In this document: one piece after another, positions 39,782 to 51,018 of the stretch
Layout: each line of letters begins with the position of its first letter
How positions within the stretch are numbered: the first letter of the stretch is position 1
Assembly (NCBI RefSeq): GCF_000330505.1
Contig: NW_004443692.1
Location: 1,080,480-1,144,479 of the forward strand
Reading direction: 5' to 3'
Source of the DNA: Entamoeba invadens IP1
Lineage: Eukaryota > Evosea > Mastigamoebida > Endamoebidae
Length of the DNA stretch: 64,000 nt
Made by a program: the position numbers and the translations under genes
Notes under the pieces: model-generated
Seen by the model: the letters and a program-made list of their open reading frames with translations, nothing else
What the model was told of the DNA's origin: nothing
Databases searched by the model: none

Positions 39782-41404
39782 ATGAGCGCTCTGAAGATTC
39801 TCAACCAAAACAGCGAGGCGAGTCGCCGTGACCAATCGCTGATGATGAACATCCACGCCGCACGCTCGTTGGCGTCGATTTTGAAGACCAACTTGGGTCC
39901 CAAAGGGACGTTAAAAATGTTAGTCGACGGCGCTGGATCGATCAAACTGACAAAGGACGGGAGAGTCTTGTTGAAAGAGATGCACATCAACCACCCAACA
40001 GCTAGTTTGATAGCAAACGCAGCAACATCACAGGATGATATAGTTGGCGATGGTACCACATCAACAGTATTACTCTGTGGTGAACTTATGAAGCAATGTG
40101 AGCCTTATTTGAGTGAAGGAATCCATTCGAGGTTATTGGTTGAAGGTATTGAGTTGGGGAGACAACACTTGTTCGACTATATCCCACAAGTGACCAAGAA
40201 AATCGATGCCACCGAGCAAAAAGTGTTAGAGAGTGTTGTGAAGAGTGTTATTGGCACTAAGATGACGACTGAATTTACTGAAGAGTTGGCGACGATGATT
40301 GTTGATGCTGTCAAAGTAATAAAGATAGAGAACACAATCGATTTGTTCATGGTGGAGATCCAAACCATGAAACACAAATTTGCAACAAACACTGAATTGA
40401 TCAAGGGTTTGGTGATGGACCACGGGACTCGTCACCCCGGTATGCCACATGACATCCACAACGTCTTTGTCTTGACTTGTAATGTGTCTATGGAATACGA
40501 GAAAAGTGAAGTGAACAGCTCCGTCTTTTACTCGGATGTCAACCAACGCAATGCAATGGTTAAGAATGAGCGCAAATATGCCGACGACCAAGTCGCTAAA
40601 GTTGTCGACTTGAAGAGAAGACTTGTTGAGAAATATGGAAAGGATGTTGGACTCTTAGTAGTGAACCAGAAAGGTATTGATCAACCAAGTCTTGACAAAT
40701 TGGCCGCTGCGCAAGTGATGGCACTTCGTCGTGCCAAAAGAAGAAATATGGAGCGATTGACTCTTGCGTGTGGAGGAGTGGCTTTGAATTCGTTTGAAGG
40801 AGAAATTCCATTGGAATCCCTTGGACGTGCTGGACACGTCTTTGAGAGTGTAGTTGGCGAGGAGAAATACACTTTTGTTGAGGAGTGCGAACATCCGAAG
40901 TCATGCACCATATTGATCCGTGGTTCTGACGACCAAATTATCGAACAACTGAAGGACACTGTTCGTGATGGGTTGAGAGCATGCAAAAACGCGATGGAAG
41001 ATGGTGGCGTGGTCTTAGGTGCTGGTTGTTTTGAGTTGCAGTGTTGGAAGGAGTTGACTAACTTTGCCAAGACGGTGAAAGGCAAAGCAAAATTGGGAGT
41101 AGAAGTACTTGCGAATTCCATGTTAATCATTCCAAAGACATTAATTGAGAACAGCGGGTATGATGTGACTGAGAGATTATATGAATTAGAAGATGCTATT
41201 AATGAAGGCAAAGTCGGTGGTGTTGATATCGTCACTGGTGGCTTCAAAGACGTTCAAGACGTTTGGGATGGGGTTAGGGTTAAGAAACAGATGATACAAC
41301 TTGCGACGGTTCTTGCTTGTCAGTTAATGCTTGTTGATGTCGTCATGCGTTGTGGTAAGAAGAACAACAAATCGTCTGTTCCCGATGGAGGACAATTCAA
41401 CTAA
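39782..41404 (+). CDS. CCT6: T-complex chaperonin subunit zeta (CCT6)
   Basis: A 540-residue group II chaperonin subunit. It has the ATP-site motifs TNLGPKGTLKMLVDGAG, DDIVGDGTTSTVLLCGEL, and ALRACK-type equatorial sequence near GLRACKNAMEDGGVVLGAGCFE. The start MSALKILNQNSEASRRDQSL and the apical-domain sequence fit the zeta subunit better than other CCT subunits. It forms part of the eight-subunit cytosolic ring that folds actin and tubulin. Length is normal and no intron is needed. Confidence 0.93.
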   Translation: MSALKILNQNSEASRRDQSLMMNIHAARSLASILKTNLGPKGTLKMLVDGAGSIKLTKDGRVLLKEMHINHPTASLIANAATSQDDIVGDGTTSTVLLCGELMKQCEPYLSEGIHSRLLVEGIELGRQHLFDYIPQVTKKIDATEQKVLESVVKSVIGTKMTTEFTEELATMIVDAVKVIKIENTIDLFMVEIQTMKHKFATNTELIKGLVMDHGTRHPGMPHDIHNVFVLTCNVSMEYEKSEVNSSVFYSDVNQRNAMVKNERKYADDQVAKVVDLKRRLVEKYGKDVGLLVVNQKGIDQPSLDKLAAAQVMALRRAKRRNMERLTLACGGVALNSFEGEIPLESLGRAGHVFESVVGEEKYTFVEECEHPKSCTILIRGSDDQIIEQLKDTVRDGLRACKNAMEDGGVVLGAGCFELQCWKELTNFAKTVKGKAKLGVEVLANSMLIIPKTLIENSGYDVTERLYELEDAINEGKVGGVDIVTGGFKDVQDVWDGVRVKKQMIQLATVLACQLMLVDVVMRCGKKNNKSSVPDGGQFN

Positions 41405-41687
41405 TTTGACTTCTTTTGCTTGGTTTGGTGTTCAAGACATTTTTTATATTTAATTATTTAGTTGAATACTATATGTGACACAAATTTTGTGACCATAAAT
41501 AATAATAAAAACTAACTATATATTATAATTTGTCATAGCTTTCTTGATGAAGAAAAAATTATGGTTTTTCATTAATTTAAATTAATACAAACTTTTTATA
41601 CTCAATTAGAACTCTATTACTAATTTTTAGTAAAGAGTATTAAAGTTATAAATAAACAACAAAAGCACATTCGATTTACTAACTGTA

Positions 41688-43112
41688 TTACTGATGAAGA
41701 CTGTCTACAAACTCTTTGAGCTCCTCTTGTGATTTCCCAATGACGCACCCATCTTTCAACCTGACATCGACAACACTGAGCAACGTTTTGAGTTGTTGTT
41801 TGATGAAATTGTTACGTTCCATCTTGTCCTGCTCGCAACAAGAACAGACAAAACACTTCCACCTCGCCTTGTTCGAAATGAATTGTTGTGGAGTACCCAA
41901 TGTTAAACACAAGTGTTTATAGCACTCGACACAGAAGGTAAATGGGCAGAATGAGCAGTTGTATGTCTCTTCTTTGTTGTAATACCCACAACACAAAGCG
42001 CACTTCACATCGTTTTGACCCGGGTTCTCATACTTCCAAAACGGATTCATTTGGTTATCAATAACCCTGACCAGTTGCAAACACTCTTCGTTGAGAACAA
42101 TTTGGTGTGACATAAGTGAGATTCTCCAAAGCTTTACAATATCACTGAGATGTCCCTGACATACATAGACGTGAAGTGGTTGTAATATCGGAATTTCGTG
42201 TTGGACAAGTGAGTTGCAGTTATCAACACAGCAGTGGTGCTCTTCCTTGATTTGCTCCTCGACCTTTTGTTCCGTTTTTTCATTCTTTCGTATTTCTTCG
42301 TCCATATGTCGTTGTGGGGCGTGTTCTTTCGTTGGTTCAACCTTCTTTTTAGTCAATTGAACTTCGTCAGACCCATCTTCTATGATCAGCCCTCTCTTTT
42401 TCGGTTCTACCTTTTTAGGCTCGGCAGGCTTCTCTTCTTTTATTGGTTCTGGTACATGCACGGCTACACTCGGAATTGTTGTAAAAGGAGCAGTAGTTGG
42501 TTGTGGGATAACTTCTTCTCGTGTTTCTGTTGAAGTGTCGGTGTCACTATTGTTTTGTTGATTCGACTCAGTCACGGTGTCTTCATCGTCCGCAAGTCTT
42601 TTTTCCACGGGAGGTTGTGCGGCGACGGGTGGCCGTGAGTTTGGTTGTTCTAAGTGTGAGTCAAAAATGTTATTTAAAAGTGTTATTCACATATAGTTTT
42701 GTTTTTACATAAAGAAACCATAAAAAATAGTAATATAATAATAAAAAAAGTTAACCAGATATAGTATTCAAATCATCCACCAAATTATAAATAATAGTTA
42801 AAACAAACGATTGAACTGTTCGCAGTATTTATTTGCGTGGAAAAGGCAGAGTTGATGGTGTGAGCACTCGGACTTAAGGGAGACCAAGTTGAGTTTTGAC
42901 TCGGGCATTTCGTAAAATGTCGGAGTCTTGTCACACAAGTCGATACAGCACTCCATTGTTTTAAGAAGACGGATGAAATCTGGTTTGCAAATTTTCCACT
43001 CTCTGGGAAGTGTGTTTATTAACTCCTTTTTGATGTTGACCGTCCCTTGAATCTTGCGGAGCGGGAATTCGGCATCATTTGTGCACCCAGCGATGCAACA
43101 GGTGTGCGACAT
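41688..43112 (-). CDS. Zinc-binding protein with repeated CC-x3-C modules and an ADD-like finger (2 exons)
   Basis: Exon 1 is 43112-42809 and exon 2 is 42649-41688. The 159-nt intron starts GTTTGT and ends TAG, giving 421 residues. The second open frame has no ATG, which supports the splice. Three similar modules are visible: CCIAGCTNDAEFPL (residues 5-18), CCIDLC...FYEMP (about 55-70) and CCVDNCNSLVQHEIP in exon 2. The latter two are each followed by C-x2-H or C-x3-H further on. A Pro/Glu/Lys-rich linker of about 120 residues separates the second and third. The C-terminus has a zinc finger (CALCCGYY...CSFCPFTFCVECY...WKCFVCSC) whose spacing resembles the ADD/PHD finger of DNMT3/ATRX. A chromatin role is inferred. 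Confidence 0.72.
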
Positions 43113-43518
43113 TTTACTTACAAATTCAGATGAAATCCCCCCAAAAAAAAATCAACCAAAAATTTCGAAAAAGAGAAAAAAATCAAAATTTCAAAATTAA
43201 AATCTTCTAAAAATACAATTTGGTGTGTATTTGTTTTTCCACAAAAATCCAAAAAATTGAGAAGCATATTACTAAACTAAAAAAATGTTTTTTGTTGATA
43301 ATAACAAAAGTCCAAACCTAAATGAAAACCAAAAATGTATTATATTTAAACAATTAAAGAACTATATAAAAAGATAGAATTTCTAATTAATTAAATAAGA
43401 ATTATATTATAAAAATTGTAAAAATGAAATGAAAATTTCTGAAAATGAGAAACTGATTATGAGATAAAAAGAGAAAAAAGTCAGAATAAAGGAACTGAAC
43501 TAAGAAACAGCAGAGAGA
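43113..43518. other. Divergent intergenic region
   Basis: A 406-bp, very A-rich spacer between the zinc-finger gene and the coiled-coil gene. It presumably holds both promoters; no defined element is seen. Confidence 0.5.
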
Positions 43519-45114
43519 ATGAGCGACATAGAGAAGTCGATACTACAGACCATTGGAGACATCGAGAATAACTTTGCGCAAATCGACAAGCTTGATGCTT
43601 TGATTCAAAATTATCTTGGATCAATACACAAAGACAATTACAGGTCATGGGACCAAGCGGAACTTGCTGTTTTTACAAAACGATTAGAAAGTTACAAGCG
43701 CAAAACGAAGAGGATGGAATCGGGTGTTGCCAAGAAGCATCAAGAAATTGTGGACGCGTACAACCAAAATGTTGGACTTGAAAAAGACCTAGACAAACAA
43801 AATGAAAAGATAAACGAATACAACCGTTTAATTCCTGGCGTGAAACAATCGGCAACGAGGTTGGAACAATCGCGAATGGATTACCTTGGAGTCATGAATC
43901 AGATTGTCACTCTTTCCCTTCAAAAGGAAAAGACAAAAAAGGAACTCGAACGGGTGAAAATGGCAAATTCAAAGAAAGATGACCGAATCAAAGAAGCGCA
44001 AAATCAAGCCATCGACGTGGACAAACGACTCACCGAAACCAAAGAAAAGTTCGCAACAAAAGAAAAAACGCTTGCACAACTGAAAGAGGAGAATGAAGCT
44101 GCTAAAAAAACGATATTGGCCTCAATAGCTGATCGCGAATACGAAGAAGCGCTGACCGAAAATTTGAAATTCAGAAATACATTAAAACAACAGGCTGGGA
44201 ATATTAAAAGAGCTGCACAAAAATACAATGAAGAGTTTCAAAGATACGATGATGTCATTGACGGGTATGAAAAGATATACGCGCAACGAAATGCAGAACT
44301 TTCACAACTGGACAAACAAATCAATGAAGCGAAAGAGATGGTTGTACCTTCATCAATACTTACGAATCAATCAAACCCAAAAGAAGAAATCGATGCACAT
44401 AAAAAGGTGTGTGAAGAGAAGGAGTCGCAAATAAAAAAGTTAAAAGCCGAGATGGCTGAAAAAGGAAAGAGTATTGTCGATCCGTTGCAAGCTCAGGATT
44501 TTCAAAAGTTAGTGAAAGATAATGTTGAGGACCCAGAAAGTGCAATCTTGAGTAACATTGATGCTTATGAAGCTAACGTGGAAGCACAGAAAAGAAACTC
44601 CATGACATCTACCGACAAAATTTTGGCACTTTTGGAAACCCCGGGAGAAGAACTTCCTATAACTAACGATGAACCAGCGAAACATGTGGGCGGCTTTAAA
44701 GGAAAGTTAAAGGTGTCTGAACAAACAAAAAAGCAAATTGAGGATATGCTGAAATATTCGGAGACAAAACAATTAACGACAAATTGGCTTTCGGGTTATA
44801 TGGGTGGTCAGGATAAAGTTAAAACGGCCACAGCAGGACTCAAACGATCTGCATCATTCAGTGGCTATGTACAAGCAATAAAACCGACTCTCCAAGTTTC
44901 GAAAAGTGTAGGATACTCTATTCCTTCAAACGTTCCAGAAAATGTAAAACGCATCTATTCTTCTTTACATCTGAGTATCAAAAAAGTAAGCTTGGCTGAG
45001 GCAATACGATTTGTTAAAATTATCAGGGGACAATCGCCAGTTTGTGGGCCGATGAACAGTAGTGTCGAGAAGACCGAGAAAAGTGACTCTACACCAACAC
45101 AAGTACTTATCTGA
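43519..45114 (+). CDS. Long coiled-coil protein, unknown function
   Basis: A 531-residue protein, Lys/Glu/Gln-rich coiled coil from about 5 to 330 with a few short breaks. The C-terminal 200 residues are less charged and contain LKRSASFSGYVQAIKPTLQV, which may be a phosphorylation-rich tail. There is no TM or signal. The next gene starts only 73 bp after its stop, closer than other same-strand neighbours here. No family is recognised; a cytoskeletal or tether role would be a guess. Confidence 0.72.
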   Translation: MSDIEKSILQTIGDIENNFAQIDKLDALIQNYLGSIHKDNYRSWDQAELAVFTKRLESYKRKTKRMESGVAKKHQEIVDAYNQNVGLEKDLDKQNEKINEYNRLIPGVKQSATRLEQSRMDYLGVMNQIVTLSLQKEKTKKELERVKMANSKKDDRIKEAQNQAIDVDKRLTETKEKFATKEKTLAQLKEENEAAKKTILASIADREYEEALTENLKFRNTLKQQAGNIKRAAQKYNEEFQRYDDVIDGYEKIYAQRNAELSQLDKQINEAKEMVVPSSILTNQSNPKEEIDAHKKVCEEKESQIKKLKAEMAEKGKSIVDPLQAQDFQKLVKDNVEDPESAILSNIDAYEANVEAQKRNSMTSTDKILALLETPGEELPITNDEPAKHVGGFKGKLKVSEQTKKQIEDMLKYSETKQLTTNWLSGYMGGQDKVKTATAGLKRSASFSGYVQAIKPTLQVSKSVGYSIPSNVPENVKRIYSSLHLSIKKVSLAEAIRFVKIIRGQSPVCGPMNSSVEKTEKSDSTPTQVLI

Positions 45115-45187
45115 GTGACTTTTTGTTATTTTTAGTTTTGACAAAATAGAAAACAAAGAACGGCATGAACTTGAAATCGAAAAGAAG

Positions 45188-46606
45188 ATGTCAAGTAAAA
45201 GACTTTATGTGGTCAACGAAATAGTGTCAACGGAAGAATCGTATTTGAAAGCACTCCAGACAGTGATAGATTTGTACGTTAATCCATTTTCAACGAATGG
45301 CATCATCACGCCGGAAGAAGGGAAGGTCTTGTTTGGGAATATTAAAGATTTGAGTGAAGGAGCGAGTTCACTTTCGACACAATTGCAGGAAAGACTGAAG
45401 AGTTTTTCGATGAATGATAACATTTGCGATGTCTTTTTGTTAAACGTTTGTTTTCTTGTGTTTTTGTGAACATGGGAATGAAGGAATAACAGGAAGAAAA
45501 ATATCTTTGAAAGGTTTGGGAAGTACATACAAAATTATGATAAGGCATCTGCACTGTTTGATAAGCTGACGCAAAAAAGAAAGAAGTTTGAGGAGTTCTG
45601 TGAGGCGCAAAAAGAAGACCCAAGAAGTAATAACGGCGATATCATGTCGTTCTTGATCTTCCCCGTACAACGTATTCCGAGATATATATTACTCATGAAG
45701 GAATATATCAAAAACACCGATAAGGAACACCCGGACGCAGCTATAGCAGAACAAGTGAGAAGATACCTTGATTCTTATGCTAAAGAAGTTAACTCGGTCA
45801 TTGCTGTTGAAAACAATAAAAGAATTATGAGAGACTTTATGAAAAAGTTTACTGATATGCCACCAGAGGTGAAAGACGAGCTGCTGAATACGCCCCGCAA
45901 TTTGGTTCGTGAAGGAGTGTTGTTGAAACAATGTCGAAAAGCACAGAAAGAAAGATACTTCTTTTTATTCAACGATGCAACGATTATATACGGCGAACAA
46001 GAAGGAAAGAAAATCATATTCCACCAGAAGATGGGGCTGAACTCCGTGAAAGATGTTGAAGATAGTGATAACGGGAAGAATGGATTCCAAATAAAAACGC
46101 CACAAAAAAGTGCCGTGGTGTATGCTAAAGACTTGGAAGATAAAAAGGCATGGGTCATCGACCTCAATTTCATGTTTACAGGAGAGAAGAAGTACGAGTT
46201 TGAAGACGTGGAAGACGACGAGACGACAGCACCAATTTGGGTTCCGGATGATAACGTGTTGGATTGTATGAACTGCCACTCGAAATTCACATTCATTAAT
46301 AGAAGACATCATTGCAGAAATTGTGGAAGAGTGCTCTGTTCTAACTGCACAAAACAGAAGATCATTATCCCACATCTCTCACCAAAACCACAAAGAGTCT
46401 GCGACCAATGCGCACTCAACGCTAAAAACAAAAAGACCCTTGAAGACGACTCTTCAGACGTTAAAATTGAAGGAATAGCCCCACCAAAATTGCCAGAGAG
46501 CGCGCCTCCACAGAGAAAAGAAACAATGAAAGTGAATGGACTGTATAGCATTCAAGCACCAACAAGAGTAGCACCTGAACTCCAAGCGTACCCATTCATT
46601 AATTAG
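45188..46606 (+). CDS. DH-PH-FYVE RhoGEF (2 exons)
   Basis: Exons 45188-45445 and 45497-46606 join across a 51-nt intron (GTTTGT...AAG), giving 455 residues. The DH domain opens KRLYVVNEIVSTEESYLKAL and continues through the splice (KNIFERFGKYIQNYD) to the conserved FLIFPVQRIPRYILLMKEYI. A PH domain follows (about 240-340, LVREGVLLKQCRKA...RYFFLF...WVIDLNFM). The FYVE finger has WVPDD, RRHHCRNCGRVLC and RVC, with full cysteine sets. E. histolytica has a known set of FYVE proteins, most with RhoGEF domains. Predicted role: PI-lipid-dependent activation of Rho/Rac at phagocytic or endosomal membranes. Confidence 0.92.
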
Positions 46607-46699
46607 TCGTGATGGTGTGTGATGTGAGTTCATATCCCACACCACCTTATCTATTTTATTTTTTTTTGAGTTCTATAACAACGAATTGAAAATATTAAA

Positions 46700-47590
46700 A
46701 TGAACGACGAAAGGAACTACGTTATATTCTTGATAATAGAACATTCTCAATTAATACTGGAACAGCCGGAGGCGATGTCTTGAAAGCTGTTTTTTAATAT
46801 TGGAGGTGCCCAACAATTCAGAAGTCAAAAATGTAGTCAGAATACACAAGAAGTATATGTTGGGGATACGGTTATAAATAAGATGGGGTGCTTAAAATTG
46901 TTTGTCCAATAGAACAGAGGAAGGTCAAAAATTGGAGTGCTCTAGAAAGCGTTTGGGCTCACGCTTTTAAAAACGACCTCGGTGTAAACCCAAAAGATCA
47001 TCCACTACCGTTAACAGAAGACTTTGAATTTCCATATTTAGTGCGAGAAAAGATGTCTCAATTGGCATTTGAAAAATTTGAAGTTCCATCGTTCCATTTG
47101 AACGTCCTATATTGTTGTCTGTTTACTCCATTGGACGAAGTGTCGGCCTTGTTGTTGAGAATGGGGAATCTTCATTTTGAATCACTTTGGTTAATGGGGG
47201 TATGAGAGTACTCAACACGAGTACAGAAGTTCAATTGCTGTAAATGAAGTGACATAAACACGTAAAGAGTTGTTGTCTCGGAAGGTTCATTCATTCACAA
47301 CAAGAAAAGATTGTGAAACAGTTCGAAAAATCAAAAAAATATGTTATGTGTCATGAGATATTGTAGAAGAGAGCCATCTACATATTTTGGCATTACTAAA
47401 GTTTTCACTTTGGTGGCCAAAACAAAAAGTAAGAATTCATCCACTTTCTGAGAGAAAGTACAGTAAATGGATTGGTAGGACGAAAATTGCTTCGCTCAGC
47501 ATATTTAGAGAAATGAGTGTCATACGACAACAGTATGAAAAGTGTGGTCCGTCGGTAGTCTTGCACAAAAATATTTCAATTGTAAAATAA
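46700..47590 (+). pseudogene. Decayed actin gene
   Basis: Reading across frames, the tract follows actin order. It runs from a start near MNDE (ATG 46700), then LDN-x5-NTGTAGGD-x3-AVF, EVYVGDTVINKMG, VCPIEQ-x-KVKNWSALESVWAHAFKNDL and REKMSQLAFEKF (in the open frame 46888-47205). It continues through SFTT-x5-ETVRKIKK-x-CYV to ERKYSKWIG-x5-LSIF and YEKCGPSVV-x-HK near the end. Several frameshifts and stops (for example near 46776 and 46870) and a large internal deletion (about 150 codons are missing in the middle) make it non-functional. AT content has drifted up. It is probably an old duplicate. Confidence 0.82.
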
Positions 47591-49007
47591 TGTGTTAAAG
47601 AACAAATTAACAATTAAAAGTAGTCGAACAACAAAATAAATGTGTTTTTTTATATTATTTATATTTTTATAGTAAAAATAATATCATTTCAAATAAATAA
47701 CAAATTAGAAATAATATATTAATTGATTCTCAAAATTTAGTAAATAAATAAGAAAAAAAATAATAATAATACTAATAAGTAATTATTTGTGTTTTAATTG
47801 ATTATTATTGAATTTGGTGGTTTATAATTTTTAAAAGTTATAAAATTCTTCACAAACAAGAAAACAATTTTTTATCAAACAATTTAAAATTTTACATTTA
47901 CTGTTTTGTATAACAAAAAGAAGTGTAATTGAAAGTAAACATACACACAACAGTTACAGAATTTACCACTAAATATCAACCAATGTGGTTAAATAAAAGA
48001 AGTTGTGTAAAATATTATGTCAAAGGATTTTGGGTGAATGTTGCTGGTAATTATTTTCTTTTTTATTCGACCAAAAAGTTCTAATAACTAAACCATAATT
48101 TATAGTTGATTTTATCTTAACGTGTTTTTTTATATGATTTGGTTATATAGTTGGATTGATTAAATACCACACTTGATATAGTGTGAAGCCTCAAAAATTC
48201 ATTTCATCTCATACCGGATATAATCAATAGTATACTATATAAATACCATACTTTAAATACTTGTCTCAAAAAGACATTTTTAATTCCAAATAAATCGAGT
48301 TAAAGATACAATTTTTTTTCATTATTTTTTTTATGAAAAACCAACTATAGCAAAAAAATGGTTATAGTAAACGAGAAAAATGAGATACAAAAAAGTTGAA
48401 GAATAAGTGCGGTTTATCATTATCCGATTGAAACTGGTATTTTTCTTCCTTTTTTGTCGAGAAAAAGTAAACAGACACAAACAATGTTTAATAAAAAAGA
48501 TAAAAAAAAGAAATCCGTAGCTTTTGCATTGGACTACTTTTTTGCGGAAAGGACCTCCATTTTAACTATAACCGGATATATTTAAAATGCTCGTTGTTTA
48601 ATATGTAATCAATCGGGACATTTCATAAACCAACACGTCTTCACCAAATTACTATAAATGCCGAAAATATGGCGAAAACCTTGAAAAACTTTTGTCGTTT
48701 AATGGGCCAATGGAGTTGTTTCCAAAAATAAACAAGTTTTGTATAAATAGACATCGATAATGCCCAAAACCGGGGATGTTCCCCAAGATCCCCATTTCTA
48801 GGATCGACACCCCCTAATGATCCATCCAAACACGCTGAAAAAAAATACCGATATGCACCAAGAGTTGATTTGAAAAAAAAGAAGGGAATGGCGCAAAATT
48901 CCAGGCGTTTTGGGGGATCCGACTACATCAAAAAGTCAAAAGTCAAATCCAAAAGAAGTAAAACAGAAAAATAAGAACAAACGGAGAACTACAAATATAG
49001 ATGTTTT
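47591..49007. other. AT-rich intergenic region
   Basis: About 1.4 kb. The first kilobase is extremely AT-rich. From about 48580 to 48990 composition is less skewed, with G/C runs around 48770-48810, but no coding frame is convincing. ATCGGGA occurs at 48612-48618. Confidence 0.55.
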
Positions 49008-50530
49008 ATGGATACGAATGGTAGGCCACAAACCTCACTATCATCAACTCGGCGGTCCGTGATTGGCAATGTGGTATTTGAGACGGTTGCGTCCTCGAAC
49101 ATGACTGGCATGCGTGCGTACATAGAAGGTGGCGGAGATATAAAAGTGACATCCCCCACTGGTGTGAATCTCTTTATGTTTGCGTGTGGCAGTGGTAACT
49201 ATCCGATGGCCAAAATGCTTTTAAACACGAACAAAGTTAATGTTCTCGACCGTTTGTTATCTTCAACCAAAGCACATAATAATAGAAGAATTAATAATTA
49301 ATTAACTTAATTCAAATGGACTTATATCTAGGGGATCATAAAAATAGAAATTGCCTTCATCATTTGCTAATGGGAAGGAAAGAAAGTGTTGATATATTTA
49401 GAATGATGCAACCAAGACTATTGACACAAACTCGTGACATTGATGGGAAGTTACCACTGGAATATGCCCTCCACTTGAAACTCCCATTAATGGTCAAACT
49501 GATCTTAGACATCGATAACTTCGAGGACGTCAAGTTGTGTTATGACTATGACAACACCCCACAAATACAAATGCCAAGCACTGCTAATAGATACGGCTTT
49601 GTTAACCAACAAGAAAACTCCTTTTTCGAAGTGCCAAATTTGACTTCTCAACAAATGAAAACAAACACCGAACGCATTAAAAAATGGAAACATATGCTTT
49701 CTTCGTTGGGTAAAGGACTTGTCCCAGATAAGTTATACCCAAGAGTCTATAAAGGCCTTCCCGACGAAGTACGACGGGACGTTTGGCGGATTGTGTTGTT
49801 TCCCGCCATCGACATGGGCGACCTGAAAAAGGAATTTGAAAGCCTTAACAAAAGCCCGAAGAATGGGATTGACAAACAACTCCATCTCGATGTGATACGT
49901 ACCTTTCAACAACATTATAATTTCAAGGAAAGCTTTGCTGGTGGACAGAAGATGTTGTTTCAAATCTTCCACGCTATTGCCACGAAGGAAAAGCAATTTG
50001 AGTTTACTCAAGGGATGACTTGTGCTCCATCGATGCTTACTCTATTCTTAGACTCTGTCGAATCATATGGAGGGACTTTACAATTGATGGGGAAGAAGTA
50101 TCGACTCAAAGAGATGTTTAGCGATTTCAAGTTGGTCAACTCGTGTTGGTTGGTCACGAAACAAACGATCGAAATGCGTCATCCGAAACTGTATAAAAAG
50201 TTCAAGGATCTCGGGTTCGACTTCTCGCGACTCCCTTTCTTCATCTTCGAGTGGCATTATCTCTGGTTCATCCATGCGTTGCCTTTCGATTTTGCTCTGA
50301 AACTGTTTGACGTGATCTTACTCGATGGGTTCTATGCACTCTTTAATATCGGCGACACCATCTTCCACTACTTGGAGAAGTACGACTTCACTGCGGTCAA
50401 TGAGAACGACTTGCAGCAGAAGTTGAAAACGCCCCTCAGCCTTATGAAGAAACAACCGACCATCGAGAAGTTCCTTCGGTACATGTATAGACATCGAAGT
50501 AAGTGGAACGAACTTAATGTTAAAGTCTAA
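49008..50530 (+). CDS. Ankyrin-repeat TBC RabGAP (2 exons)
   Basis: Exons 49008-49251 and 49332-50530 join across an 80-nt intron (GTTTGT...TAG), giving 480 residues. The splice creates the ankyrin sequence VNVLDRDHKNRNCLHHLL. Two to three ankyrin repeats cover about 20-160. The TBC domain follows: YKGLPDEVRRDVWRIVL, then the arginine-finger motif LDVIRTFQQH (Asp and Arg kept) and the glutamine-finger motif FTQGMTCAPSML (Phe for the usual Tyr). The end of the TBC fold is seen in FALKLFDVILLDG and FRYMYRHRS-like sequence. It should accelerate GTP hydrolysis on a Rab; the substrate is unknown. Confidence 0.88.
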
Positions 50531-50644
50531 GCTGTTGTTTGGCTTGGCATTGTGTACTTTCAATGACTGTGAAAATTCTATTTAATTCATTTGTAGTATT
50601 TGTGTTATACTTTTAGTATTAGAGATACAACAGAAACTGGTCAA

Positions 50645-50906
50645 TCAATTTGAGGGTGCAGGCTCTTGTGGGGGGTGCACTTCGGTGGGTTGCTGAGGTG
50701 CTTCTGTGGGTTGNNNNNNNNNNNNNNNNNNNNNNNNNNNNNNNNNNNNNNNNNNNNNNNNNNNNNNNNNNNNNNNNNNNNNNNNNNNNNNNNNNNNNNN
50801 NNNNNNNNNNNNNCTTTCCTTCGTATGCGTTGACTTTAATTGTGTATCCAATGTACCTCGATATCTTCGTGCTTTTGCAGGCCATATACCTTTTCCAGTT
50901 TCCCAT
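50645..50906 (-). CDS. Gap-interrupted gene, possibly Sm B-like
   Basis: A minus-strand ATG at 50906 opens STKISRYIGYTIKVNAYEGK before running into the N block. This resembles the first strands of the Sm fold in SmB (K-x4-YI-Y-x-I/M-x-V-x6-G). After the gap, a Pro/Gln/Glu-rich tail (QPTEAPQQPTEVHPPQEP) ends at a stop at 50645; SmB also has a Pro-rich tail. The frame across the gap is unknown, so the link is inferred. The middle of the protein is not in the sequence. Confidence 0.4.
50714..50813. other. Assembly gap (100 N)
   Basis: Exactly 100 N, the usual placeholder size, so the true length is unknown. It interrupts the possible Sm B-like gene. Confidence 0.95.
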
Positions 50907-51018
50907 TCCTTTTTTCTCAATCCACTAAAAATGTTATTTAAAATGTTATTATTTTATTTTGTTATTCAATTTTTGTTATTCAAATTGCCATCAAACAATA
51001 CTGCACTTTGGCTTACTT

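Noticed and set aside
42798..43112. A separate 104-residue Cys-rich protein
   Set aside because: Its 3' end contains GTTTGT and the following frame lacks an ATG. Splicing keeps phase and adds a third matching module.
48641..48829. Minus-strand frame in the G/C-richer part of the 47.6-49.0 kb spacer
   Set aside because: It is short, lacks a domain, and codon content does not persist beyond the local composition change.
49008..49301. A stand-alone 97-residue ankyrin protein
   Set aside because: The last 16 residues lie past a GTTTGT donor. Splicing gives a proper ankyrin repeat joined to the TBC domain.
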